A stretch of DNA of 64,000 nucleotides from Azolla caroliniana (lineage: Eukaryota; Polypodiophyta). Position 1 is the first letter of the stretch, and each line of letters opens with the position of its first letter. The stretch covers positions 15,128,001 through 15,192,000 of the forward strand of contig JBHGNT010000016.1 of NCBI GenBank assembly GCA_043228905.1, given 5' to 3'. The notes under the pieces were generated by a model. The model worked only from the letters and a program-made list of their open reading frames with translations, was not told where the DNA came from and did not search any database. This document shows, piece after piece, positions 1-11,680 of the stretch. Position numbers and translations under genes: made by a program.

Positions 1-600
1 AATTATTGTAGCCTAATCAAGTGACCACGTTCTTTTCTCTAGTTGAATGCGGAGTTTCTCATTTGTCGTTGCATTTCTTCACTCCGGATGTCCTCTTGAT
101 AGGGACCCCAAAGTCATTGTCAACTGTGTGTGCCAATCCATCCATGTCACTCTCTCGGAGTGGTCGACCTCATATTCTGGTATCTTAACCTTTCCTTTGT
201 CCGATGTGGCACTTGTTTGAAATGAGCTTTGGTTGCCCGGAGGCTCATGTGGTCCACTCAATATGGTTGAGATTGGACTTTCCTCCGCTTCTCTTTTGGC
301 ACATGCACATACGCAATGCTGCCAAATACCCTCAAATGTGCCAAGTTCAGCTTCCTTCCGAAGTACAGCTCATGTGGTGACACCTTTGCTCAATGTGTAC
401 GTATCTGATTCTAGATATAGACGGCTTTGGCCCTATAGAATTTTAGCATGCTTTTCTCCTTGAGCATTGCCCTGGTTGTTTTCACAATTGTCTGGTTCTT
501 CCGTTCGGCCCTACCGTTCTGCTCTGGCTTGTATCTACAAGAGAATTCGCACTGAATTCCTTCTTTCTGCAAATAACAGTTGAATTGGCTGGAAATGATG
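1..600 (-). pseudogene. Ty1/copia integrase fragment, decayed
   Basis: Read on the minus strand this is the end of a copia integrase core: YKPEQNGRAERKNQTIV (about 500-560) matches the copia signature around the catalytic Glu (QNG-AERKN). Downstream in another stretch comes ELYFGRKLNLAHLRVFG (about 300-370), the conserved copia region after the core, then the variable linker that leads to reverse transcriptase. Stops and shifts separate the pieces. Only this part of pol is in the window; reverse transcriptase would lie beyond base 1. Sequence above about 600 has no copia similarity that I can see. Confidence 0.85.
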
Positions 601-1387
601 GATCTCATATATGAAATGTAAATATTGTATGTTACATCAATATTATGATTCACAAATATGTATAAATATAGGTGTTAGTCATTTTGTAATTTTTGTACCT
701 TCTCTTGTAAATTTCACCTGTCGATTATTTAGGCATTTTTTGAAAGCCCTAAATTTTTAGACATGGTATAAATCAATATATTTTTATTCAATTTCCAAAA
801 ACTTTTACGCATGTGATGGTCCTTTTTGTGAAATGACCTACTTTATGTCTTTTTTGGATGGACTGTTCTTAAATTGCGACATATTACCTATTTCAAATGA
901 CCCGATGTTTTATAAGAAGGGGCCGAGAGCACTGTATAATTATCGATCTATAGTATGAAGTTTAATATAATTTTGAGTTAGAGTATATTCAGTGTGAAGT
1001 TGTTATTTTTTACTCTTAACTGTTATTTAGTATTTTGTGTTAACTACTAATCCAAATTTCCTCTTACTCGTGATCTATACAGTCGATCAGAGTTACTAAT
1101 TGTAACAAAGTGAGTTAATCAAGTAATTAAGTATCTGCGTAGAGTGTTTAAGTAATTGATAATCAGAGTCGACTGACTCCATCTCCTACCACAGTTTGTT
1201 GATAGAAAGACTCTGAGTAGTCCTTCGACCTTGTGTGTAGTTGACCCTAGTGAATAATCAAAAGGGGACAACACATAATTTGGCATGCCTTGTGTCGTGC
1301 CTTTCGGGGTTGGATCGTTTTGTGAGTCGGGTGGGAGCCGCCGAGGTTTTGGACTACAAGGAGGGGGGATTTGAGATGAATATATTG

Positions 1388-1643
1388 TAAGAGAGAGAGA
1401 GAGAGAGAGAAATAGAAAACTTGTAAATCTCACGAGTATAATGTATTTTATTAATCAATATTTAGATAAGAATGTGAATAGATTGAAAGAGAGAGATAAG
1501 AAAATTCATGAATCCCACGAGTATAATGTATTTTATTAATCATTATTTAGATAAGAATATGAATTTAGATTTAAAGAGAGAGAGAGAGAGAGAGAAAACT
1601 CATGAATCCCACAAGTATAGTTTATTAGATTAATCCATATTTA
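1388..1643. repeat. GA microsatellites and a tandem repeat of about 95 bp
   Basis: A GA run at about 1388-1410 is followed by nearly three copies of a unit of about 95 bp. Each unit contains CACGAGTATAATGTATTT (third copy diverged), an ATTTAGATAAGAAT stretch and a short GA run (about 1418-1500, 1501-1593, 1594-1643). The surrounding 661-2160 is AT-rich with no coding capacity that I recognise. Confidence 0.75.
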
Positions 1644-1935
1644 AAACCCTAATAATATCCAAGAATTTTGGCCCCAAATTTTTCAAACCCAATTACATTT
1701 TACTCCCATCCTTATATAGTGATGGACAAGGCTTTAGCAATCCATGTTTTTTCTGACTTCATGCTTTTTCTAACTATGAACTTTATCCTTTTTTCTAAAC
1801 TTAATGCTTTTTCTAACATGTTTTTTCTAAAAGTGATCATGCACACTAGATGTGCATGAGTATCTTTTTCTTAGAAAATGTGTAAGGATAACTTTTTCTA
1901 CATCAAAAATCTAATCTTTTAACAACCATGATATG

Positions 1936-2000
1936 TAACTTAGTATAATGGTAAGGTTTGAAATTGTTAACATGGAGGTATAGGGTTTTAATCTTGCCCT
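1936..2000 (+). other. tRNA-like (SINE-head) sequence, weak
   Basis: TTAGTATAATGGTAAGG (from 1940) resembles a Pol III A box (TRGYNNARNGG), and GGGTTTTAATC (1983-1993) resembles a degenerate B box (GGTTCGANTCC). The spacing of about 33 bp is as in a tRNA. It is similar in style to the better copy at 43571. No tail or target duplication was found, so this is only a candidate. Confidence 0.3.
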
Positions 2001-2179
2001 ATGCATGTAACATCATTTTAACATTTTTCTCATTTTCCTTCATACTTATTCAATCGAGTACTCCATACATTTTTTATGTAGTTTACAAATTGCACTATGA
2101 CACCGGTTACATTTGTCTGAGACAAAAGAACAAAGGAGAATGGATGTCGTCTGATCGATAGAGCAAGGATTAGTCGGTG

Positions 2180-2569
2180 GAGAATCATTGACCACACACA
2201 CGATCGGAGACCCTACATGCGCAGCAAACCAATTTAAGGGATGCTGAGATTTTCAACCAACTTCGGCAGGAGGCTGAAGAGGAATTAATTGAAATTCTGG
2301 ATTTGCATACGGTGACTGGCAGTAGCTCAGACGAAGAGTCATTCGACTTGCATCTACGACCAGTCGATTTCATAGACGACTTAGGGGACACAATGCCATA
2401 CCCTTCTTCAAAGTACAACGACGAAGCGGACATTAAGCAGGGAGAGTTCGAGTCCTTTCAGTGGCTACATGAGAAGTTTGTGCAATTATTTCATCATCAG
2501 GCTGCAGAGAGGCAACTCATTAACCAATTTTATGTTGTCTATCATGAGTATCATGAGTCGATACCACAA
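2180..2569 (+). pseudogene. Relic E gag, first part (element A/B lineage)
   Basis: The translation around 2440-2569 (FVQLFHHQAAERQLINQFY) aligns with the gag of element A (LRFFHRRVLQREILRQFY, about 38250-38310), the core of the plant retrotransposon gag domain. The reading stops exactly where the solo LTR begins at 2570 and resumes at 3842. The upstream part is too decayed to fix a start. It is a non-functional gag fragment, read rightward, of the same lineage as elements A and B. Confidence 0.7.
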
Positions 2570-2901
2570 TGTTGAGAATCAAGCTCAACATAGTCCAATG
2601 TGTGAACACACCTTTTGAGAATCTATGATTACTCAAAGGTCAAGAGTCACACCACTACTCTCTACACATTAACTATGTGTCATAGAATCATATTCTATGA
2701 CACATAACTATAGAGTTACATATTGCCCATGACTATGAGGCTTCACATTCCCCAAGAGAGAGTGGTTGTTGTAGTTAGTTAATGAATTGAGAGGGTGACT
2801 ATATATAAAGCACCCTCCTCATACTTCATATTAAGTCAGTTGTGACTCCTTGTAATGCTACATTTTTGTATCTCTTACTTTACTTGTTAATATACATCTA
2901 G

Positions 2902-3695
2902 CAATGGGCCCGGTTTCGGCTCGAACCGAACCGAACCGAAAAACTGTGGCTTAACGGTTTATAGGTTCAAAGATAACTAAACAGTTTGCTTTGGTTACAA
3001 ATGTTACTAATCGGTTTTGGTTCGGTTTTGAATTGACCGGCTTAGCGGCTTAGCGGCTTATCGGTTTCTGTTTATGTGGTTTGGTTTAAAGGTTTATAGG
3101 TTTATAGGTTAAAAAATACTCATAAATCTTTTCTATAAGCTATAACTTTCAACTTTTAATTTTAAACTCTTGTTTTAACTTATTAAATTTTATATATATT
3201 ATATATAGAGTCTCTTTTTCATTTATAATAATCAATTATGATAAGTATGATGATCAAATTTATAATTAGTATGATGATCAAATTTATGATTAATATGATG
3301 ACCAAAATTATGATAAGTATGATGACAAATTTTATAATAAGTATAATGACAAAATTTATGATGAGTATGATAAATAAATTTATGATGATTTTCTCACACA
3401 CATTTATACTAAGTATAATGATTAATATCAATAAAAAATGGTTTGGTTTGGTTTGGTTTTGATTTATAATAAACTAGTTTGGTTTGGTTTTAAATTTTTC
3501 GTAAAAGGTTTGGTTTCTCTTATGCTTTAAACGGTTTGGTTTAATGGTTCAGCTCTAAACGGTTCGGTTTAAATGGCTTCATAAATTTTAAAACAGTTTG
3601 GTTCGGTTTTTTTTATTAATAAATGGTTCGGTTTGGTTTGGTTTGGTTTGAAGGCCAAGAAACCAAACCAAACCGAAACCGAACCGGGCCCATTG
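2902..3695. mobile_element. Non-autonomous DNA transposon (MITE-like) with CAATGGGCCCGG termini
   Basis: The left end CAATGGGCCCGGTT and the right end AACCGGGCCCATTG are inverted repeats, followed inward by many GGTTTGGTTT / AACCGAACC repeats. The flanks are ACATCTAG (2894-2901) and ACATCTTC (3696-3703), a probable 8-bp target duplication with two changes. The related LTR at 49006 lacks the insertion and reads through the site, so it serves as an empty site. Termini and 8-bp duplication suggest the hAT superfamily. It has no coding capacity. Confidence 0.7.
3247..3390. repeat. 24-bp tandem repeat inside the MITE
   Basis: About six imperfect units of the form ATGATGATCAAATTTATGA plus five more bases, period 24. 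Because 24 is a multiple of three, spurious open frames appear on both strands with repetitive Ile/Met-rich translations; these are not genes. Confidence 0.8.
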
Positions 3696-3841
3696 ACATC
3701 TTCGTCTTGAGTACTTCATTGTGTTCCCATTCTATCTAATCTATCTTGTGTTTCTCTTCTCTTCTCTCTTTCCTCTCACACATACACATAACACACATCT
3801 CTTCCACTACACAAGAATCATACCCGATTCTTTACACACAA

Positions 3842-6578
3842 TTTATAATCAGATTTTAAAATCTTCAAAGGCAACTTGCACGACCACCTCCTGAAGAAGA
3901 TTCCAAAGACACCTTTCTGACGGCCCTTTGAGAGCCGCTACGAATGACACTAGTGCTAGATTTTAAGGATGTGCCTTTCGAACAAGTCGTGGACAAGGTA
4001 TTGATCATGGATAAGGCATAAACCAGAAATACGATATCAATGGCCTCCTTGCATAAATTGTTACAAGCATGACCATACTTTATCCACGTGTATAGAATAC
4101 TAGGGTAAATTCTCACCACGGGATATTATATGGTCATTTCCGTAACATAAATCCTTGCCGACTCTAGAAGAATTGCACTTTCGGCAAGCAGTTCAATGTA
4201 TGAGCTGCATTAATCCAAGTCATTCTACGATCGAGTGCACACTCAAAACCCATAGCCCAATTTGTCACTCGAAGGCTCACATGATTGATCACGTGAGTAC
4301 AATTTACTCAACAAGTTGGTGGCTACAATTACACAAATAGATCCACAAGAAGAACGAGAACGGGGGCATGACATAATTCTTCAAACGAATCAATTTAGGG
4401 AGGTCTATCGACCTCGATACAATGACCGTTACCGATCAGACCCCAATCGTAGGCACCACGATACTTATCGACGCGATGAGTATTGTAATAATTATCGACG
4501 AATGGACGGCTCAGATAATTATGGAATGGATAATCGAAACAGTTCCAATCGGGACTATGCACCTGGGTATGACTAGAACAGCCGAAGAAATCTCAACAGA
4601 GATCATCACAACGAGCGGCGGTATTATGATAACGGCCGACCAAACAATTGTCGGTCGAACAATCACGAAAGAAACAACAACTACAGATATCCTAAGCACA
4701 GCTGGCAGTTTCAACACAGCAATCGACACAGGGATGAAGCAGAGCAACGGGATTTTCGACCGCTCCAACCGCAAATAGAGAAAGGTGAATCAAGTGGGTC
4801 GGTTGAGCCTATCTACTATATTTGTCGAAAGGATGGACATTATGTCAATCAGTGCCCAACAAAGGATAAAGTCAAAGCTTCAGTTTTTAACATGGTTACA
4901 ACAGAAGTGCAACTAGTGATGACCAAGAGCAAGGCAAAACAATCCGAATGGGACACACAATAAGTTATTCACAAAGCCGCTCAAGAATGGATCGAACAAG
5001 CTATTAAGCGAAATGTCGATCAAATGATTCAAGAGAATAGTGAAATGGTCAAAAAGGTACCAACTGCCAACAAGAAGAATGAATCGGCAAAGTCGACACC
5101 CGAGAATGATCCCACATGGCAGGTGCTTGCCAACTGTCAAGTAACTTTACCATTGGCTGGGTTACTAAAGTTAGTACCCAGATTTACAGAAATGGTCACA
5201 ACAATACTCACCAACAAAAAATCAAAACAGGTAGAGGTTAATTTCACAAATCCAGTTAAAGGATCGACAATAATGGATGAGCAAAGCCCAGCAATCAAAG
5301 TAATCATTCGAGGCCAAGAGGTTCCGAATAGCATAGTGGATGGTGGCTCGGGGAGTAAATGTCATTAATAAAACCACATGTGATTGACTTGGCATCACAG
5401 AATGGAGGCATGTCCATTTTGGTTACGAATGGTGGATACAAGCATTGTCCGACAACTGGTATTAATTCGACAACTGGATATTGTCATCGGAGGACATTCG
5501 TTCCAAATATCGGTAGTCGTCCTACATTTAGAGGCGTCAGGTGCATACATGTTGCTATTAGGTCGACCATGGCTTCGAAGAACTAATATCAAACAAAATT
5601 GACAGAAGAATCTTATCACTTTTTGGAAGGGCAAGACAAAAATCAAAGTTCCAACTTAAGGGAATGTGATAACAAAACGAGAATTGGTGCCTTTATATGT
5701 TGAATCCGTCAATATGATGGAAGGATTAGATGATAGGGAACTAGATCAATACTTACATGAAAATCCCAAGATCATTTCCTTATTTGAAATTGTTATAGTC
5801 GAAATTATCACTCCGTACATCAACAATGAAGAAAATGTAGATGTTCCGACCGATGATAAAACTTTAATGGAGTTATGACATAAAGAGGAAGCCATGGAAG
5901 TGTGTGCAAGCTTCTACACTCGAATTAAATCTGGCAAAAAATGACAATGAGCCGAAAACTGTTTTAATAGCTAGGGAGATGCAATCGGATGAAAACACCA
6001 AACTTGTTAGCATTACTACGATAGTATAAGGATGTATTTGCGTCGTCGTTCGAGGATATTAAAGGGCTTGAAACTGCCTTCTATCAACATCAAATTAACC
6101 TACATAGAGATGTCAAGCCGGTACAACAACAACAATACTGAATGAATCCCAATTACGCCGCCCGAGTAAAAGAAGAAATTGTCGATTTGTTAAGGGTCAA
6201 ATTCATTCAACCAGTAAAGTGGTCATGCCCAAGAAGAATGGGAAAATTCAGGATTATGTCGACTATAGAAAACTTAATGTCGCAACAGTCATGGATGCTT
6301 TTGCTTATTCACAAATGCAATACTTGACGCAATGGCAAGCCACGAAATATATAGTTTTCTTGATGGATTTAGCGACTAAAATCATATTCCAATGCAACTG
6401 GATAATCAACAAAAGACAGGAATGGGATGTTTTCGTCACAATCATAGTGACAGATGGCCTCAAAACAACGTTGACCACATTTCAAAGAATTATTGTTGAA
6501 GTCTTTTCGGATTACATTCCTGCATTGATGTAGGTATTTCTTGACGACTTCACAATCCACAGTCATACCGACCAGCCC
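3842..6578 (+). pseudogene. Relic E gag-protease-reverse transcriptase, decayed
   Basis: This resumes the gag frame cut by the solo LTR (PPPEEDSKDTFLTAL at about 3885 aligns with SPAEDEARETFLAAL of element A). Zinc knuckles follow: CMSCINPSHSTIEC near 4198, a damaged second one (PICHSKAH), and a third near 4815 (ICRKDGHYVNQC). Protease has VDGGSG at about 5335-5355, then frameshifts. Reverse transcriptase pieces run 6142-6578 (VDYRKLNVATVMDAF; VFLDDFTIHS), with a TAG just before the catalytic FLDD. The similarity ends at about 6578, where a possible other insertion starts. RNase H and integrase are absent. It is oriented opposite to element A but belongs to the same lineage. Confidence 0.85.
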
Positions 6579-6579
6579 A

Positions 6580-7588
6580 TGTTGAGCTTGTCTCTCAACA
6601 AAAACTTATCTTATGATTAGTTAGTTAAGGTTATGCACATAACAATCTACCCCACTTCAAATGATTGCACTCTTGCTACAACTGATTGAGGGTAGTAAGT
6701 TTAGATGTGCTCTCCCAACTAAAAGATTGATCAATTAGCAAATAAACTAATGTGTAAGAACTATTAAAGATCTACAAACTGGTGGGGCTAATTTAGTTGA
6801 CTTACCCATAAACAAACACTCATAGTTTAAAATTATACATAAAAATACCATCTATCTAGGGTTTACATGAAGTTATCAATGTACGTTAACATAAAATCAT
6901 GTAACTTATCCCATTCAATATTCAACATATATTTGCATAACCCTCAATCCAGTCAATGTATATATATATAGAGATAACTCTATAATATGAAGCTATTGTT
7001 CCTAGGAGCTTGAAAACAACATCCTGATTAATTTGAACACGTGATGTATTAATCCATCACATTGCTCAAGGTTGTTTCTACTGTTCCATAACGAATTTTT
7101 GAACCAAAAGATTCACTTATAACTGGAAATCTTGCACTCATATTTGTTAATAATTTGACAATGGTTTCAATTACTTACATTAATCATTAATATCATTGAC
7201 ATCACCTCTCAGTCCAGAGCCCTTTGTTGCGAGTATTTAGTGGTTATTTTTTCATGCTGTTAGTTTGTTGGGTTTAGATAACCATGTGTTGTGAGTTTTC
7301 GGGGGTTTATTTTGCCTGTTGTTGGTTGGTTTTAGCCGATAGAGGAAATTTTATATTACTTTTACACACCACTCGATTGCTTAGACTACAAATTGAGTGC
7401 ACGCTTTCGCTTTATAGTGAATAGCCTACGTCCCGTGGTAAAGGTTTTTTATGTTCAAAATGTGTGGTGTATAATTTATACCTTTCGTTGTGTCTTCATG
7501 TTTTAGTTGAGTAATTTTGCACAACATAATATTTGTCATACAAGTGACAAATGCACTATAGAGATTCTGATCAAGTGGTATCAGAGCC
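6580..7588 (+). other. Possible copia LTR with primer-binding site
   Basis: TGGTATCAGAGCC at 7576-7588 is the standard primer-binding site complementary to plant initiator-methionine tRNA, used by copia elements, here two bases after ...GATCA. A TGTTGAG start at 6580, directly at the break of relic E, could be the LTR start, giving about 990 bp. No second LTR copy was found and the termini match poorly, so the LTR limits are uncertain; the primer-binding site is clear. Confidence 0.4.
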
Positions 7589-9811
7589 AGGTTTTAGAAC
7601 TTTACTATGGAAGCAATTTTATACACATGGGTTTGCTTGAACAACACAATCTAACAAATAAAAAGATAAGATGAAAGATCTACTTTGTGTTAACAGTCTA
7701 AGACTTACATATTTTCGCAAGGAGTATACCTGAGAGCAAAACCACCACGGTAAAAAGGCATAGGTTTTCCAGAAACAGCAAGTATGTAGTGGTTTTATTG
7801 TACAATGGGTAGAAGAACTTTAATTCGAATGCAATTTGTTGACTGGCAATATTATAAGACATAAATTCTTACTTCAACCAAAAGGCACACTACCATTCTT
7901 TTCACGACCAGTGCAAACGCTATCAGCTAAAGATCGATGTATGCAGAAGATTGAACGCACCACTGATCAATCCTGACCCAGTAACAAATTTAAAGAACTT
8001 AAATTACGCAGTAGGTTCGTCAAAAGGCTGAAATTGAAACAAACGACAGACTAAAGGAAATAACCAATAGCTAAGACTAAATAAAGACAGATTGAAATAC
8101 ATGAAGACATATCAATTCACAGGTTTCGCAGGAATCTGTTCAGGAAACAAGAAGACTAACTCAAAAGGGAAATCAACATCTAAAACAAGTAGCAGACCGG
8201 AATGCAAACGAGACGAGAGTGTGTGCGCTCATATTCTATGGGTGTGTATATACTTCGTCTTCAGGTGGGGAGAATAAACTTCCCATCACAGAACGAGGAA
8301 TTGTTTCTCAATCATAGCACAGTCACTCTGCCTGAGGTCCAATAGATGAGAAAGAAGATCAGGAAAAAGATAACCCTAGACAATATCAGGCGCACAAATA
8401 GAAACAGTTCTCATCTCTAAGACACATGCTTAGTTCTTTGCAGACATGGCAGAAGAAGAAGTTGCAGGAGAAGTCCCTCCTCTGTGGGGGATTAAAGTTT
8501 AGTTCCAAACCCTAACAGAGGACCCTAGGTTTATATAGAAACATAGAGAAAGGAGAAAGGTTTATATAAGTCCCCTCTCTCGGTTTCACACTTGGGCGAG
8601 AGACAAAAAGAAAAGGATACTCTCTCCCTCACATACTTTTTAACGAATACTCTCTCAAAATCTGCTCCTTGGCTCCTGCCTTACCATATGTAGTATACAT
8701 ACATACATACATCGGTTGCAGTCAAACTGAGATATTTGAAGCTCCTGATTCGATTTGAGTTACATTCTCGATTTGATTGTGTTGCGGAACAATGTTTCAA
8801 ACTCGCTCTTACTGTGGGCGCACCACAAACATTTTACGTCATTCAAATTCTCTATAGGTAGATGGTTTGTGGACAATGCCATTGGTATTAACATCACTTG
8901 CTTAGGACAGAGGTCGCGATAGTTGAGGACCTTCCCCATCTCTACTTTAATGGTGCAAATACGAGGTTGGCAAAATGGATCCTTTTCTACCTAACAAGTG
9001 ACAACAAGTGAGGATTGCTCCCATCACAATGCATATGCATTCATTGACTAGATAGAATAGATCAATGAATAATTACATGACACATACCAAATCATCATGA
9101 AGACATGGATTCAACTCAAGGAAAAAGAATTTGCAACTCGCTTCTCAATCGTGGCAAAGTCATGAAGAGTCATCATTAGGAATTGGCAATAGTTCAGTTT
9201 CGACTAAATCAGTTTAGCATTGTCCAAGCCGAATTGGTTAAGCCTTAACTAGTATGGAGTTCAAACTTGAACCAAACCAAACCCTAAACCAGTTGGGATC
9301 ATCTAATGGATGGTGCATCAGTCATGCCTTGGTCATATGATGCATCATGGATGGGTCATGTGGGTCACGTAGCCACAAAGGACAAATTTTGAAAGCTCTT
9401 TGAAATGTTTCCAATGCTCATCATCAACTTGGTCATTTACTAAATATATTGATATAATACAAACAATTCATAGGTTACTATGAAAACTTTGTAGCATTTA
9501 AACCAAGTGAACACTATTACGTCTTTCATGGTAAAATGAATCACCAAAGTAGTGGAAAAGATGCATGTCTCCCAATATATAAGCATGACATTTGTAACTA
9601 GTGAGAAAGACGAAGACGAGTATGAACAAGCATAAGGGTAAGTACAAGTAAAATTGAAGAATCCATCCCAACACAAACAAAGTAGGGTTCTTATGGTCAA
9701 GGGAACTCCATCAATGACAACCAAAATTGATATGAGTACAAACAATAAATTCCTTGCTAAACCATTAATGTTACATATTATATTATATTATATTTAAAAA
9801 TTGCAAGAGAT
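7589..9811. other. No gene recognised
   Basis: A short stretch after the primer-binding site could be copia leader. From 7660 to 9811 I see AT-rich sequence with scattered short frames, a small ATAC run near 8692-8712 and paired TATATAAA-like motifs near 8526-8575. A short open minus-strand stretch near 8770-8990 contains a KCLWC motif that may be another remnant of an element D-type gag, but the match is too weak to annotate. No gene can be supported. Confidence 0.5.
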
Positions 9812-10265
9812 TAGGGCTACCAGGAAGGAGAATTTTGGTCAATCGTTCTAGAAATTGTTGGAAAAGGGAAGCTCCAAATGGATGAGGCCAATGAAGCCGA
9901 GCAAAGAGTTTAGATGATGAAGGGATGAAATGATCTTGTGGAAGAGAAGATGGACCTCGTAGAGGCCATATGCCAAAATTACGAAGTTCTTGTCACAAAA
10001 AGAGGAAAAGGTTGGACAAAAAAGTAGGGCCTTCAATGAAACAAGATAATAGAGAAGTTGTTTGAATATGAGAAGAATTAATGACGAGTCAAACGATGAA
10101 TGCAAAAGGGAAAGAAAGAATAGAGTTGGCGTTCAAGCTTCATAAAGAAATAGAGCAAACCACCAACCTGAAGCGAGCGATGGAATTTATATTGTGATAA
10201 ATATTTGGAAGGAATTTCATAACATTATCATTGTTTCAATGAAGAGAAAGTGGAAGTGTTACATG
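9812..10265 (+). pseudogene. Gag relic of the element D type
   Basis: Conceptual translation with stops and shifts aligns with the C-terminal half of element D gag. EGEFWSIVLE aligns with KDGFWSAMLE, EEKMDLVEAICQNYEVLV with EEKTGFVEAACRNYEALV, KEIEQTTNLKRAMEF with TEIERATDLRKVLEE, and WKEFHNIIIVSMKRK with KKEFHDSIVVLVKRK, in the same order. It is a decayed copy of a D-like element on the opposite strand to D. No other part of that element was found nearby. Confidence 0.7.
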
Positions 10266-10427
10266 CATAGCCATACTTGATCATGAGATAGGTTTTCCGT
10301 AGTTTTCCCTAATCTCATGATGAGTACATGTGGGTTAATTTTGAAGGGAATGAATTGTAATATTCAATTCTATGATGTTAGGTAACTATTAACCGTGTTA
10401 TCACTTACCCACTTTAAATAAAGTTTT

Positions 10428-10672
10428 CAAGTGTGAACACTAAGGAGACTAGCTACCTTCTTATCAAGGGAGGCTTGACTTATGTTGAGACTATGACAGT
10501 GTGGCTATGGCTCGTTGTTAGCTAACCACATCCATTCATCGCAAAACCCAAGGTAAGACTCGCATCAACCATTAATGGTAACAAATATAGAGGAGGTACA
10601 GGTCCATCTCACGTCGTTATTAAGGGGTAGTCAAGTGGTTTGGTACCGCCTCTTTCCTTTCATTGATCTATA
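10428..10672. repeat. Segment duplicated at 48766-49005
   Basis: The two copies are about 90% alike (both contain TCAAGGGAGGCTTGACTTA and AACCACAT.CATTCATCGC). Here the segment lies directly before unit 1 of the duplicated array; at 48766 it directly follows unit 4. This fits a tandem arrangement of the whole array. No coding potential is seen. Confidence 0.8.
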
Positions 10673-10749
10673 ATTCTTTAAGTTTTGCTTAATTAACTAG
10701 TTAGACTCGAACAATTGGTATGAGAGATACTAGTTACACTCGAACAATG

Positions 10750-11290
10750 GTGCTAGTTTGTATCTCGAGGATGATTTTTCCCGGTCGCCACTTGTTGGCA
10801 TTTGCCAAAATGGTTCTACTTAAGCTCTTAGTGTTTGTCCTATAGGTTTTCTGGCTCCCGCCGATTATTCCTTAGTGTAGTCATTTGTGTTGTCCCTACT
10901 CTTCTTTCGTCTAATGAATGTATTCGATAGTGGTGGGCCTATGTAGGGTTTAATTGGGAACCCATTCACCCATTTCAGTACCTCGTCTCTAACTAATGTG
11001 CCCAACTAATATGTACTGTTAAATTCGTTGATTATCCAAATGAATATGGTCCAATCCACCGAAACCTTAATTTCCTTGGCATTAAGGCAATCTGGGTATG
11101 GAATACTAACACAACTTTGTCGATTTCGAATAATTTCTCGTTACCCTTGCGATGCCGATCCACAAATGTCTTTCGTTGACAATGGCTCTCTTGTATATGC
11201 CATATAGTTTTTAAACAGTCTTCCTCTGCCATATAGAGTGCTAATTTCGACCAAGTAGCAATGGGGAATGTGTAGGTAAACATATGTATA
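10750..11290 (-). pseudogene. Gypsy integrase C-terminal relic (unit 1)
   Basis: On the minus strand, KTFVDRHRKGNEKLFEID and PRKLRFRWIGPYSFG match the integrase C-terminus of element B (KAFVDRHRKGNEKMFEIG; PGKLRFRWTGPYWL). Decayed sequence matching the tail NGSYQIGTL...KWVNGF continues to about 10900. The catalytic core is absent. It is a relic of the A/B lineage carried along as part of the duplicated unit. Confidence 0.85.
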
Positions 11291-11452
11291 TGCAAAGACC
11301 TTCAACTTGGATCAATTACCATAACATAAGTATGAAATGGACGTAAAAGGAAAGAAACTAGATTACTATGTATTTTATGGACCTCAACTACTCCATTGAT
11401 TACTACAAAGAAGAGGAAGTTTGTTTGCTAATCATATGATCATTGAGAAGTT

Positions 11453-11492
11453 GTCCCACATAGTAAGGTAGGGGAGGGCCATGGCTATAAAA
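11453..11492 (+). promoter_or_regulatory. snRNA promoter (USE and TATA) of U4 copy 1
   Basis: The USE-like GTCCCACATAG (11453-11463) differs by one base from the plant USE. TATAAAA is at 11486-11492. USE start to TATA start is 33 nt, and TATA lies 36 nt before the RNA start, as expected for a Pol II-type plant snRNA gene. Confidence 0.8.
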
Positions 11493-11521
11493 TGGAAAGG
11501 TGGATGAAACATTCGAAATTT

Positions 11522-11680
11522 ATCTTTGCGCTTGGGGTAATGACGTAGTTAGTGAGGGCTTCCTGAGACGCGCCAATTGCTGGTTGAAAACTATTTCCAA
11601 CCCCCCTCCTTGGCTTTTGAAAGAGAGCCTTGGAGAATTTTTGTAAAGTCCCCTCCCCCAAATCTTTGGAGGGGTGGGCC
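11522..11680 (+). ncRNA. U4: U4 spliceosomal snRNA, copy 1 (type 1, probably degenerate)
   Basis: The sequence starts ATCTTTGCGCTTGGGG, the 5' end typical of plant U4 as I remember it. It keeps the stem-loop region with the k-turn (GTGAGG...CTGAGACGCG), AATTGCTGGTTGAAAAC of the U4/U6 pairing domain, and a 3' AATTTTTG Sm-type site. U4 pairs with U6 in the U4/U6.U5 tri-snRNP. Oddities: CTGAG instead of CCGAG in the k-turn arm, and AATTTTTGT instead of AATTTTTGG at the Sm site. These changes and the altered USE make it a likely pseudogene or weak variant. Confidence 0.85.

Larger units (their letters stand above)
2570..3836 (+). mobile_element. Solo LTR (TGTTGAG...TTTACA) with TSD CACAA, interrupted by a DNA element
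   Basis: The LTR begins TGTTGAGAATC and ends GATTCTTTACA. CACAA flanks it on both sides (2565-2569 and 3837-3841), so it is a solo LTR left by recombination inside the gag of relic E. A related LTR lies at 49006-49474 and keeps a primer-binding site, which sets the orientation. A TATA box (TATATAAAG, 2812-2820) is present in both. Without the 794-bp insertion the LTR is about 473 bp, matching the 469-bp relative. Confidence 0.9.

Noticed and set aside
3219-3462. Ile/Met-rich membrane-like small proteins
   Set aside because: They are translations of the 24-bp repeat in the MITE.
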